Shown: piece after piece, positions 42,776 through 54,969 of the stretch
Numbering within the stretch: the stretch's first letter is position 1
How the letters are laid out: each line of letters opens with the position of its first letter
Source of the DNA: Lasiosphaeria ovina
Taxonomy: Eukaryota; Ascomycota; Sordariomycetes; Sordariales; Lasiosphaeriaceae
Direction of reading: 5' to 3'
Assembly: GCA_033439765.1 (NCBI GenBank)
Contig: JAULSN010000012.1
Location: 248,001-312,000 of the forward strand
DNA length: 64,000 bases
Notes under the pieces: generated by a model
Seen by the model: only the letters and a program-made list of their open reading frames with translations
What the model was told of the DNA's origin: nothing
The model's database searches: none
Translations under genes and position numbers: made by a program

Positions 42776-45700
42776 GATATGGTCCTCGATCCCAATGCTA
42801 TCTCCTTTCAGGCTTGGCTTGGCTTGGGGCCTCTGGCCACGGGCGTAAACAAGTCCCGGTGGGAAGATAACGAGAAAGGAAAGAGAGAGCAGAGAGAAAA
42901 CAGAGAAAATGGATCCTGTCCACGGGAATGGATTAAATCTCTCCTCTGGCGAACCAAAAGAAAAAGAAAAAAAGGTCCGATTAGAATTGGCGTCCTTTGT
43001 TCCTCGCGGATCGGCACTTCTCTGGGGTGGTGGCTCTCTCCTTTCCGAGGTTGTGGAAGCTGTCTCCTGTCCTGAGGTCGTAACAAAGCTGACTTCGAGT
43101 GAACGAGTCAAGCTGGAGTAAGGTCGCCGCGGTTAGGTGTCAATGGGGTTGAGAGAAGAGAGAGAAGTCATGTGGCCGAACGGTGAGGGTCGAGGGCGAC
43201 GGAAGGGACAGACTCCACGACCTAGCAGGCGGAGGTCGGAGAGAAGTAAAATGGTAGAGATAATGAGTGTCGAGAACGTTGGTAGTGGTGGATTGAAGCA
43301 ACACAGCTATGCGATGCGGTTGCGGGCTGGATGTAGTTGATATTTGTCGATAAGACTGGCTGGCCCGCTCTGCTCTGCCGCCCCGTTCTCTGTCAAAAGT
43401 GGAGAGGAACATGCGCGCCCTCACATTGCGTGGTCTGGGTGGCTTGATTGGACCCTCGGCGCCCCATGTCAGGCGCTGGTCGCCTGCCCGCCCCCCCTCG
43501 TTGTGGGTCCCTTTTTCGCTTTCAACGATCGAAGCCTGTAGGTCTGCGGGCGGGAGGCAAGAAAGAGTACGTACCCCTTCCCACAGTCCTGGCCCATCCT
43601 GGCTGGCACAGGCCAACACATCAGACCCTTGGAACCACAATGCGCAGCTTAATTTTGGGTACTTGGCGCTAACACGGAAGGGGCATGGTGTGGGCGTAAG
43701 GTCGTGTGGGTGGTGTGGGTGGCCAGAAGTGGATCTAATGCCCTTTGGGACATGCGCTAATGCACGACGAGAGTGATTTGTGACGATGAGCAATTACGAG
43801 GACAAGGGCTGGGCTGACTGACACACACACACCCACTTCAGAGATGATGTGTGTCACTGGGCCTCCCCCGAGCCACTAACGCCATCCATTGCTCACCACC
43901 CAAACCACACCCTCTCTCACCTCTTTTGCCATGCCCCACCAGCAGGACCGTTTGAGGGGTGGAGAGAACGAGGGCGTGAGCCGAGCCAGCCGAGGGAGCA
44001 GAGCAGAGCAGAGCCAGCTAGGCACCACACACCTCGGATCACAGGTGGGCCAATGTGATGACTCTCCACAAACCGCTCTTTGTGTGTCGGGCGAATCTCA
44101 GCGGCCCCGCAACTGGCAGCTTCTTTGTGCTTTTCCCGGCGAGCGAAAAAAAAAATAACAGAAGCATGTCGGGCCACAGCGGCTGGAGAAGGCGAAACAA
44201 TGTCTCCTGACGGGCAGCAAACCACCCACTTTCTTCGGCGTCCATGTTTTTGACATGGACAGGCTCGGGAGAAGCGATGAGCCAACTGTAGGTAAGGTAA
44301 CTTCATTGGGCAACTTGTTTTTCCTTCGATAGCCTATTGCCGTGCAAATAAATTGCGGCGTATGAACAAACGCTCGGCTTATCGCTCCTTGATAGCGCCA
44401 ATAGTCTAAGCTTGTTTTGGGCCGTCTTCGACGCGGTTCTCTTGTTTCGTGAGCGAGTTGATTTTACTTGGTGAGGCTATGTTGCCGTGCGGCGGACAAC
44501 AAGAAACACCTCTCTGAGCGCCGCCGGGATGTGCCAACGGGCGCCCCCCTCTCAGGTCCGAGACCATCGGAGTTGTTGGTCAAGATGCGGTTGTCACAAA
44601 CTGTCAATGCTTTCTCGTTTCTAATAACTTGCGATAGCAAATATCTGGGCCGACGGTGGGCTGATTGGTCATGACATCCCAAACCCAGAAGCAATTCAAA
44701 ACTCCCAAGAGTCCCAACTCTCCTGCATCCCTCCTCGGCTGATGTGCACTGCTGTTTCTGCAGATCAATGAACCGTGAGGCCAGGCTGGGTTTATTGGAT
44801 AGCATATGCACTAGTCTCGTTTCTTGGTTTGTGCATTACAAGCAGCGGGCCTGACGGCGAGAAGGCGGTTTGAGGTTCGGTAGGGTGCATGCGCTGAGGA
44901 CCATCTTGGAGTCAAGTGTTTGGCTTCCCAATTGCTCGCTTTCTCTGTTTTCGATGCTGTGCAGGGGATGGTGCAAGAAAGCAAAGTAATCTGGATAAAG
45001 TCGATCTAGAAAGATAGTGTGACGGTAGTGCACAAGGGCAGCGACTGCATCACGAACAGCCAAGAGGTTCAACACTACAGTACCTCTCAAGAGCGGTTAA
45101 CCATAATGCAATCGAGGCTTTGTTTACCTGAATTATCAGCGAGCTGCATCCTTTTGACCTTTTCTATTTTCGCAAGATGAAGAAGGATAATCTAAAGTGA
45201 AAAGGCGCCGGAGAAAATGCATTATGATCACTCTTACGCCTGTATTTCCCTACCCAAAACCGCTCATCTGGCACAAATCTTGGGAGTTCTTGATGGGGGC
45301 TAAAAAACCCCCTCACCAGTCCAGCACAAAACTCGTAGCAAACAACCTAAGCCAGGGCTGGATTGTGCGGTCCAAGACCCAAGACAATAGTCGGGGTGTG
45401 GCGTCGCTCAACTGATGTGCCTCCATTTGGGTCATCTCAGAGGCACAGGATCTTGCCGAACTGGGCCGCCAAACCGCTTTTGCCCCAACCCCGGGTCAGT
45501 GCAGGATAATCCTCCTTCCCACCCTAGTGTTCACTAGCAGTTTACTGAGTACCCCGTACGTAGATTCCTTTTCGTGCTGGGGAGCGATCGATGGTCTGTC
45601 ACTTGCTTGCTGCTTGTTCAGGGGGGGCCGGCAGGGCAAGCAAGCAATTCGGCTCTGCCCTCTGTTACAGAGTTGCACTTCCAAGACAGCGCAGCAGTGC

Positions 45701-48700
45701 AACGCTGCGCCCCGAGGTCCGACCAGGATTTCAACGATCTTTGGTGGGGTTTTCATGATGGTTGGTCCCGCGTTCGTCCTTGCAGACCGAAGCGTTGAGT
45801 CGTCCCAGACTCCGGAGCTTTTGGTTTGGATGTGGGTAGGAAATGTGGATGTGCCAACTTTTGGCGCCTGAGGTTGAGGGTCGTCGGCATTTGGAAACTC
45901 ACTCACCAGACTGGCATGGACGACGAGACGAGAGACGGGCCTCTTTCTTGTCTTGGCACGAGGATCGGTGCTGTGGGCTCTGTCACGTCTGTGCATGGAA
46001 GATTTGCGGGTTGTTGGATGGCTCTGCGGGCGTCCTTTACAAGTCCGCCCCACGTCGCATGCATCCCTGCCGCCTCGTCATAACATCGATTCGACAGGGT
46101 CGCGACCGACCGAAGCAAGTGAGGCTGTCGACCCATGCTCCTACCCACGGAAGGGAGGGGAGCAGCGGGGGGTGTGAAGGGGGTGGCAGCAGCGCGACAA
46201 ACGAGGCTTCTGGGCGCTCCAACCATCCAATGGGCGCCTCCGGTCCGTGCGGCGGCATATTGGCAGCGGGCAGGTCATAAAATCAGGGTTGACCGTCAGC
46301 AGGCAGGACCGACCCTTGCCCGTTTTGCGATGTCAATTGTCTAGAGCTAATGGCATGGTGGCCGACGTGAACTCAACTTAGTTGTACCATAGTAAGCTTA
46401 CGGATCGAAGATTGCCAAGATTGCCAAGGACATCCGAAGGTTCTGTGCCTGCGTCACAGTGCGTGCTGGAGTTAGCTTGAATTTAGGCACTGTCTAGTCT
46501 CCTCACTCTACGGAGTCTAGGGAAAGCACAGATCAGCTAGCGACTTCTTGATCCGCACGGCTTCTGGGGCTTGCGGGTTTCCGAGCCTGCCCTGTCAAGC
46601 CCGTCATTTCAAACTCACTCCCGTCTGTCCAGTACCGGGCTCGTGTGCACAGTGCACATCATTCCCATCCAAGGTCGAGAAGACACAATGAACCAACCTA
46701 CAAGACAGCAGACCAACGCGTACTCCGTACACAGCCTGCAACAGCAGTGTCTTCAGCGGCTCGTCTTGTGACTCGAGGGGCTAGGTTAGGTTGGTTAAGG
46801 TAATTTACCTAGGCGTGACTGTTACCTCGCCGGACTTTTGGTCTTGCTCGTGGGCCCCTCGTCTCGCTTTGCGGCGGCGCCCGGCATGCGGACTCAGGGA
46901 ATCCCAGCAGTTGGCTCCTCAGCAGATCGAGCCGCTGAGGCCGCATCCCAGGCGGCCAGCCAGCCACCCGCCTGGCCAACCCCTCTGGCGTCTTCTCTCC
47001 TCTCAAGGGACGAAATGCCTGATGATGCAAAGCAGCTTACGAAGTATGAACAGGACAGGATAATATTAACTTTGTGGCATAGAAATATATTATCTTCTGC
47101 GGCCAACTGGCCCGGAAGGGTCGCGACGGCGGGCTATCGCATCATCAGCGGCTCCAGGCCGTCTGTCTGGGCGGGTGTATTGTATCCTGGCCGCCTTGTG
47201 ATTCTGGGCTTGGGACTCTTTTTGTGAGCAGGCTCAAGTCGGCAGTGGGCGATCGTTGAGACGTTACAAGAGGATTGCTTGGAGAACGTCTTGATCAAGT
47301 GCGAAAATCACACCGCCAGTTTACGAAAAGCCACCTTCCATTCTCCAGGTTCAGCGTATCAGCCTCAGCAGTCCGTGGTTTCCATGTGGGATGAGGCATG
47401 TCGGAATTTACAAAAGAAGTGGTCGGCCGAGTCGAGTCGGGTCCCTACTGAGTATGGCGGTTGATGGGAGGGGGATATTCTTCGCAGTAATGGGATTTGC
47501 AGGTTCGCAAGATTATTGGGTGGCATTATTGGCGACCTCCTGAAAGGCGAGATTTCCCTTGTACACTACAGTACAGTACCCATGGCCGGCCGTCCTTCGG
47601 GAATGAACCGCCCTCTCCAGCTTTCGAGAAGCCAGGCCGCCGGCCAACCAGGCTTCTCCCCCACACACCAGATGCCCGTTTTGGAACCAAGAACCAAACC
47701 CCCCTCTAAACAAAAAAGAGACGGTGTGCCGAAGAGTTGCAGCAACTTGCAGCAACCCAACTCGAGGGCTTCGGAACCCATCACATCCAGTTCCGCGCGA
47801 GCCCTTCCATTCGCAGGAGCCAAGCAACCTAATAGAAGTGTCACTGCGAGATTCCCGGGGCCATCCATCATCCATCATCCATCATGGGGTGGGATGGATC
47901 CATGGATGGATGCTATTTCAATCCGCCCACAATGAGAAAGAAAGCGCACAATACTTAATTTGCCCTGGCGAAGGCTGGATGCACCGTTGATCTCGGTGAC
48001 TGCATGGTTTTTCTGGCCGGCAATCACCTTGGCCCAAACAATAATGTACCATAGGACGCAGCATCCGTAATGTTTCTATCTACGTTCTCGGCCGGGCATT
48101 GATCCGTGGAGGATGATGCAGAGGCTGGTACGGAGGAGGCGCTTGAGCGGCCGAGCTGCAGCGAGAGAATGCACACCTGCACACCTTCCTACCCACGGAG
48201 TAACCCGTGGAAAAGGGAATCCTGCAACTTGATGCGGGGAGGACGACGGTTGCCGCAAGCCCGCAGCATACCTAGCAACAGACCAAAAAAGCCCAAATAT
48301 TAAGGGCAACAAAAACAGAAAGCCGGTTGCAGCACGGATACGGAGTACGATGCGGCGGTGAACAGAAAGCCGCATTGTGACGATCACGAAATTTCCCAAG
48401 GGATTTTACGCCGCGCCTTGGTGAGCACTGAGCTGACCAGACAGACCGTTGGGTTGTCGGACTCCATGTTTGGAACACCGGCGTGGGCAGGGGGGCGCAA
48501 TGACTGACTGACTGACCTGCCACTGTCCATCATCGGCCGCCTGTGCCTGTGTCTCTTGAGTCTTGAGGTCCAGTCCAGTCCGGCAGGAGAACCTGGAGGC
48601 AGCAGCACGTGGAGCCGCCAGATGCTACGCCGGAACCCGTGTTTCCGACATGATCTGGTTGGACGTCATTGTCAACTGCGGTTGACGGCGGCGCCAAATG

Positions 48701-49965
48701 CGGCAGACACTCTATTTCTGGGGCTTTGGGTTCAACAGTTCAGTCACAACTACCTTACCTCACCTGGAACCCAAGCTGCCTTTGGCTCCCGGCCCAAGCT
48801 GTGCATGTACGGGGCTGTTACACTGGAATAGACTCAAGCCATATTCCGCACAAGGCGATTGCATCCAATGTGGGTGCAATCAACAACACCGGCGGTAATA
48901 ACATTGGAGGCTGCCAAGGTGGTCAGTCTTTCTACGGATACTTTGCGAATATCCCTATGCGGGCGGTCTTGGGGGCAATCCAGAAAATGGAACGCATCTC
49001 AAACGTCTAGGACAGTGGGGGGAGAACCCGGCAACACTACCTACATATCATACACAGGCCAATACAACATGACAGCGTCGGTAAATCACGACTAGTATCT
49101 ATTGTCTTCACTATGGAATTACCGTTTGGTACGTATGCAGTAAAAGTAAGGTAATTAATTATGCTACGGATGGACTCGGAGTATCCCTCCTGCTCTCGGT
49201 CGCTGGAAATGCTCTAGAGACCTACATGCCCAGGGTCCTTCGAGAAACCTAGACGAAACAAATGCGGGTGGAGCGAGGAAACAGCCTTTGTGTGCATCAC
49301 ACCGCCAGGTACCGCAAGCACGCCGATCTCCGAGGCGATCAATCATGGCCCGGTTCTGCCGCTTTTGTCGCATGCCCACAGACTTCCTCGGCGTTGATGC
49401 CAAACCGCCTCCGCCTACGGGGTCATTGCGGCCAAAGGGGGGGAAAGGATGACGTGAAAGAAGAGGACAAATGGGCTCAGTAACCGCCCACAAGTGCCAT
49501 TAGTCGTCATTGCATTGATCAACCACCATATTCCAAGTATTTTGTCGTCTTATAGTTGCTCCGTGTACCCCACTTACTTATTGCAACAGGCCCCACAAGA
49601 CGATCCCTAAAACCACTACTTCCTATATGATGTCTAGGTTGTTTGTGTGAAGATCTCAATGGCAAGCCCACGCGAGGAAGAACAAGACAGCGTGTGTTTA
49701 CATCAGCCCCCCTTCTTTTCGCCCACCCCCACCCCCATCTCCACCCCCTTTTTTTATCAATCGGCAGGACCCCGGGCTTGCTACATACGTATGAGCGAGA
49801 TCACTGAGGGGTCCTCGAACATTCGGTTGTTTAATCCAGTTTCATTTTCTGGGAGAGAGAGACCCTTTTCGTCATGATTTACGGGGCAAACCGCCGATCC
49901 ATTCTACCCACACTCTCACACTCACACTCCCCCCCGATTTAAATCGGCGTGCCAGCCGCCGGGTC
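42776..49965. other. gene-poor stretch, 7.2 kb upstream of the Ran1-like kinase
   Basis: No supported gene. Many overlapping open frames of 60-220 codons lie on both strands, without conserved-looking motifs. Visible features are a long pyrimidine/purine-skewed kinase leader (42.8-43.1 kb), an A9 run near 44148, a CCATC-rich palindromic cluster at 47865-47910, and scattered TACGGAGTAC-type words. Confidence 0.5.
47865..47910. repeat. CCATC/GGATG clustered palindrome
   Basis: Tandem CCATCATCCATCAT on the left faces GGATGGATCCATGGATGGA on the right, so the two arms can pair. No coding role is seen. Confidence 0.7.
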
Positions 49966-52918
49966 CTAGCGGGCCAGTGACTTGTGGTTGGCACTCTCGG
50001 TGAAAAATGGGTGGCGGAGAGCGTCAGAAGGTTTAAGCCGCTTGTCGGGGTTGAGCGTCAAGCAACGCTCCAAAAGATCAACTAAGTGGTTTAGCAATCC
50101 GCTTTCCGCATCATCCATGCCGTTCGAGGCGGCCAGGATGCGGGTACGCAAGTCTTTGGTGGGCTTGACGATAGCCAAGGTTCTGACAGTGGTCTGCAAA
50201 GATCAAAGTTAGTTACCGCTCTATGTGTCCGATGTGGACGACGAGAAAAGGAAATTCTGCCAGGTTGAGAGTGGGTGCGCAGTCTCGGATCACTACGACC
50301 CGGCCACGTTATGCACCCCGGAAAGGTAATGGTAACGACCAGCCGAAGAATCGACCAAGAGGCAGACTTCACGATGGCGGCCGCAAACCCTCCGTCACCT
50401 CGTTCCTTGAGTGAGGGATCAGGCTGACCAAACAGTCGCGCCGCACTTGAGCGTTCAAGATATTGCCAACCACCACTGGGACCAGGCCGATCGGATATTG
50501 TTAGACCGGCGGTGATTGGATAGATTCGTAAACGGCTCTGTCCTTGGCAACCATGAACCAGGAGAAGAAGGGTGCCTCACCTTTCCCTGAATCTTGTCCC
50601 GTTCCACGCTCAGAAAATTGCCAACATCGTCGAAGTGCAGATGGGAAAGCTGGCCGCGTCGATACAGCTTTGGGCTCAGCTTGCCTCGGATTTCCATGAT
50701 GTTCTTCAACATCTGGTTATTGCTGTCGCCAGTGAAGAGGATTTTGCCGGTGTAGAGCTCGAATAGCGTGCAGCCAATAGACCACACATCAACTGCGTAG
50801 TCATACGGCATGCCCAAAATGATTTCTGGAGCACGGTAAAACCGACTCACGAGGTACGGCGTGATTTCAGTGGACGCCGTTGCAGCATCGGACCGATCAA
50901 TGGCCGTGCCCAAATCGCAAATCTTGAGCCAGTTTCGCGTCTCGTTCACCTTTGATATCATTAGCAAGCGGCTCCTCACTGTCGAGAGATGTGATGGCTT
51001 ACCAAGATGTTGTCAGGCTTGAGATCGGCGTGGATAATGCTGCATTTACGCATATGGACAAGCGCAATGAAAATCTGCCTGGCAAAGGCCCGTGTTGCCA
51101 CCAAGCTAATGCCAATATTGTTCCCAAATTTCTTGAGAACCTCGCGCAGATTGAGACTCAAGCTCTCAAACGCCATGCACAAATGGCCCCTATACTCGAA
51201 TGACCTTTCAAACTTGACAATGTGGCCCTTGTCTCCAGGGTCGGCAGCATTCAGTTTTTGGAGGATGGCTATTTCAGTAAAGCCGCCCTTTCGTAATGCA
51301 TCGTTTTTGCGCATGATCTTTATGGCAACGGCTTTATTTGATGCGAGGTCGGTAGCACGAGCCACTCCCGAAAACATGCCACGGCCAAGGGTTGTGGAGA
51401 GTTGATAACGACCATCCAAGATCTCACCAGGCCTAATCTTGTAATAGCCCAGCTTGTCGTCACCCTCCAAGATCCCGCCACCGCCGGCGTTGGGCTGCAG
51501 CGCCGAGGATTCCGGAGCCAGGGCGGCATTAGAGAGGGGTGCCGGGGCAAACTTCTTTTCGTCAAAATCTTCGGCAAACATGTCGAAGTCGTCGTCGTTG
51601 TCGTCCTCTTCCGCAACAGTGACAGAGTGTTCTGGCGGCGGAGAAAGACGTGTTTCTCCGTGGAGTCCCACATTCCCATGGCGCATCTCATCACGACGTT
51701 CATCCTCTTCCATGTCAACGGTTGGATCATAATCAGCAGCTGAAGGTCCGTCTTGATCGTCGTTTTTGGTGTTGCCATGAGCCTTGACGAGATCTTGGTC
51801 ATCGACGAAATTAAGCAGGCTTGGGGACATGGCGTCTTGTTGCCCGGCTGGAGAAAAGTCGACGGGCGAGCGGCCAGCTGTACGGTTAGCAAAAATCGAT
51901 CAATCCGAGACACAAAGTAAGGGGTACGTACTTGACAGCGGAGTATTGACTTCAGTTTTGAGAAGACCTGGAGTGTTCTGGCGTGTCGAATCTGGCGTAG
52001 GCGATGCAAGCGTTTCTCTTGCCTGCAGGGCTTGGATGGTTGGAGTTACAGCGCCAACGCCCCGCTTATACGCAGCTTCTCTAGCGAGCCTCCGGCGCTG
52101 AATTTCGGCCTCGACAGCAGCCTCCTGATCTACCGTAGTAGATTCATCCCAGTCTAAATCAGGCTCAGAATCTCCCTGTGGGTGTTGTGACGTAGTCGCA
52201 CTGGCTCTGTTAGCAAGATCCCGCCTTCCGTGGGGAGGGGGATGTACCTAGACTGCGAAATGGCGAGCCCATTGATGCCTCGTTCAACCGTAGCACCTTG
52301 ACGAGATTTAGTATCTTGCTTGGGAGAGCCCTCCACCGGAATAGCCCGCTTGGGCCTTGGGTCATGCTGTGAACCTCTGTCAACTTGGGCACTATACTTG
52401 TAAGACTCGGCCAAGCCACCGCGCTCTCGTCTCTGTCCATCACGATGACCTCGCGGCGACCGACTGCGAGTTCGGGTTCGTTTGTCAGGAAAGTCGTCGA
52501 GATTTCGGGCATAGCCGCGGTCGCGATGACGGTCGTCCTGGCGACTGGCAGGAGCGCGTGGAGGAAGAAGAGCCCTGCCTCCAGAGTAATAGTTCGCCCT
52601 TTCGTCGTGGTGAACATATGACCCGCGAGACGAGGGGCGGTCTAGATCGCGGCCGTGACGACGCTCCTCGCGTGGGCCTTCCTCGTAATGAACGCGGAAT
52701 TGGCGCGTGTCACGTCTGTCGCGGTCATCCCGAGACCTCTTCCAGCCGCGGGGCGACTGGCTTCGTTGTTGTCTCGATCGACCATCATCGTCAGGGAAAG
52801 GTGATTGAACAGGTCGATGTCTGCCGGTTCGGTCAACTTCACCGTTCTCCTCAGAGCGAGGCAGGGGAGTTGCCTCAATTATTTCCCCTTCATCCGAGCT
52901 GACGCCCGGTGATGCCAT
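49966..52918 (-). CDS. PRP4-type pre-mRNA splicing Ser/Thr kinase
   Basis: An 803-residue kinase of the PRP4/PRPF4B family, which phosphorylates tri-snRNP proteins to activate the spliceosome. Exons are 52918-52248, 52200-51932, 51877-51003, 50949-50581 and 50193-49966; the introns are 47, 54, 53 and 387 nt. The N-terminus is Arg/Ser/Asp-rich (RTRSRSPRGHRDGQRRERG), as usual for splicing kinases. The kinase domain starts at about 440 with LGRGMFSGV and VAIKI, has HADLKPDNIL instead of HRD (normal in this family), DLGTA in place of DFG, and YLVSRFYRAPEIILG. The C-terminus is ALRHPFF followed by a short tail. An alternative acceptor 6 nt earlier in the first intron (52206) would add two residues in frame. 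The fourth intron is unusually long. Confidence 0.92.
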
Positions 52919-53562
52919 GTTCGAAGCCAACTGTTTTCAAGCTTTCCTTCGGATGCTCCAGATGCAACACAGGAAGATAAAACCAGCTCTTTACTGCGTT
53001 TGAAAAGGCTCGAGCAAAGTGTCAGTAGAGTTTGGCCCGGAAGCGATTGCATAGGTGTATGGACGAGAGGGGAGCTGAACCCGACTAGTGTTGCTTCCGA
53101 TTTCCGAGTTGGGAAAGCTGAGATAGAAATCTGTGCAATGGGGATACGCCAGACAGTGTTTTGAATATGACCGCGCCGATCACGTTGCAACAAGAAAGGC
53201 TGGCGAGATGAGGTCCAGATTGTTGATCTGGGCCAGGAAAATGATGTCGTCGACGAAAGTGTAGCTCAGGCAGGGAAGGCACGCCACAACGCGCTATGAT
53301 CGACGGTATGGACAGGGGTGGGTCTGCGGGGCCTGGGCCTGAGCCTGGGGCATTAATTAAGGCCTCCCGAGATTCAGCCGAGGAGGCAATCCCCCCCCCC
53401 ACCTCCCACTTCTTTGGTTGTCGTCGCCTCTCGCCGCGGGGCCCCCGAGACCGATATTTTCGTCGTTTACCTCCAGACTGGTCGCTTACGAAGGGCCGCG
53501 AAGCAAGTTCTTTTTGTCAAAAAGAAGCACGATATCCCCAGGGTTTCATATACATCGACATC
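52919..53562. other. bidirectional promoter region PRP4 / TMA7
   Basis: These 644 bp lie between divergent starts. A run of about 12 C lies near 53391 and TTAATTAA at about 53353. No specific site could be assigned. Confidence 0.5.
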
Positions 53563-54087
53563 ATGGGTGGTCAAAGCAGAGACGGCAAGTACCCGAGCCT
53601 GAGCCGCATTTCCCTCCACAATCGCCCCAGAGGCCCGCGCAATCAGGCAACGAACCTACAGACAGCATACATATGTCACGTTTTGCTGCTAACTCTTCTC
53701 AACAGGCGGCAAAGCTAAGCCCCTCAAGGTACGGAGACGAGATTTTAGACCGCATACCGACCGAGCTTCTATGATATCTGACCTTCTCGACTAACCAACA
53801 TGGGAACTAGGCTCCCAAGAAGAAGGCTCCAACGGAACAAGATGACGAAGACCAGGCCTTTAACCTGAAGAAGAGGGCTGGTAGGTGCAGCTAGCATTGG
53901 CCGATAGAGCAGCTTTTCTAATACAAGTCTTGTGGTAGATGAGAAAGCGAGGAAGGAACTAGCGGCCAAGGCTGGAGGGAAAGGTCCGCTGGTAAGTTTA
54001 GTCCTTCATGTTTTTTGAGGTAATTATTGACTAACTCTGCCTAAGAACACTGGCGCCCAAGGCATTAAGAAGTCTGGAAAGAAATGA
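53563..54087 (+). CDS. TMA7-like translation machinery-associated protein
   Basis: A 69-residue basic protein of the TMA7/CCDC72 family, which associates with ribosomes. Five tiny exons, 53563-53584, 53706-53728, 53811-53880, 53939-53991 and 54046-54087, assemble to MGGQSRDGGKAKPLK, APKKKAPTEQDDEDQAF, DEKARKELAAKAGGKGPL and the signature end NTGAQGIKKSGKK. Every join is in frame. The first intron (121 nt) starts GCAAGT instead of GT and ends CAACAG, the standard GC-AG class; its other donor positions match consensus. The other introns are GT-AG and 54-82 nt, with CTAAC-type branch sites where visible. The gene has more intron than exon sequence and is too fragmented for simple ORF finding. 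Confidence 0.93.
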
Positions 54088-54969
54088 ACGGTTTGCGGCG
54101 TTGGGGTACTGGCTTTGGTTGGTTCGGGAGGTGAAGAAAGGCGCAGGAGTAAGATGCAATGGGCTAGTCTTCCATGAATTGGGTCTATTCGGGCGAGATG
54201 CGCAGCTCGCTGCTGAAAAGATACAGTCTTTTGTCCAATTTTTCGTTTCCATTTTCCAAACTCCAAACGAAGAGTTTTTGTCGCTACCTATTAACGAGTC
54301 GCTAAACCACGATCATGGTACCATATCTATTTCCTGAACATCCAGCCGTGATTGCATCCCGTGAGAAGATTCCGATCTGGAGCTGTCTGTATTTCTTGTA
54401 TTTGATAGGCGGATAACGTTGGAAGGTAATGAGCTTCAAGGCCCGACCCTCTTACAAATACGCCTGTCATCTGCGCGCCTACTAGTAGTCGGATGTTTCG
54501 AGTGTCAAATTAAACTGCTTACAATTACATAGTACTAGGTAAACACAGTAGTCAATGGACCATGACGTATTGTGATATGTACTACAAGAGTGGAACAGCA
54601 GTGAACAAAGAGAGACATCCTTATCTGTTACGACTTTATGGTCATGGCACATGATGCTTTCATCCTCTTGGGCTCTCGAGAAAATTAAACAAACTTATTT
54701 ACGTATGATGTAGCAAGGCGCCAACCACCGGTACATTACAAGACACTAAACCCCCGTTGCGCCCTGCTTTGGTCATCATTTTTGTGAGTGCTTCATTCAG
54801 AAGCAACGTCTAAAAGAATCCCATCAACTCCAGAATAATGCCGGCCAAACGCAAACCCCATCCCGATCAAATGCAAGTGATTAGTCTATTTACGAGACGC
54901 TTCTGGTTTTGATTTCCAGAATAACAGTCTCCTTTTCCTCGAATTCCGTCTCCTCAGCGGCCGGAATTT
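54088..54969. other. intergenic between convergent TMA7 and CSC1 genes
   Basis: 0.9 kb of 3' flanks. No gene is seen. Confidence 0.5.

Noticed and set aside
42776..43111. In-frame upstream extension of the Ran1-like kinase (112 codons).
   Set aside because: No ATG occurs in that frame; the stretch is low-complexity leader sequence and the family starts near the chosen Met.
43140..43793. A 217-codon minus-strand frame upstream of the kinase.
   Set aside because: No start context, homology-like block or codon pattern; overlapped by several plus frames.
48669..49010. A 113-codon plus-strand frame with NNTGGNNIGGCQGG.
   Set aside because: It has no ATG at its head and no signal peptide; the Gly/Asn motif alone is not enough.
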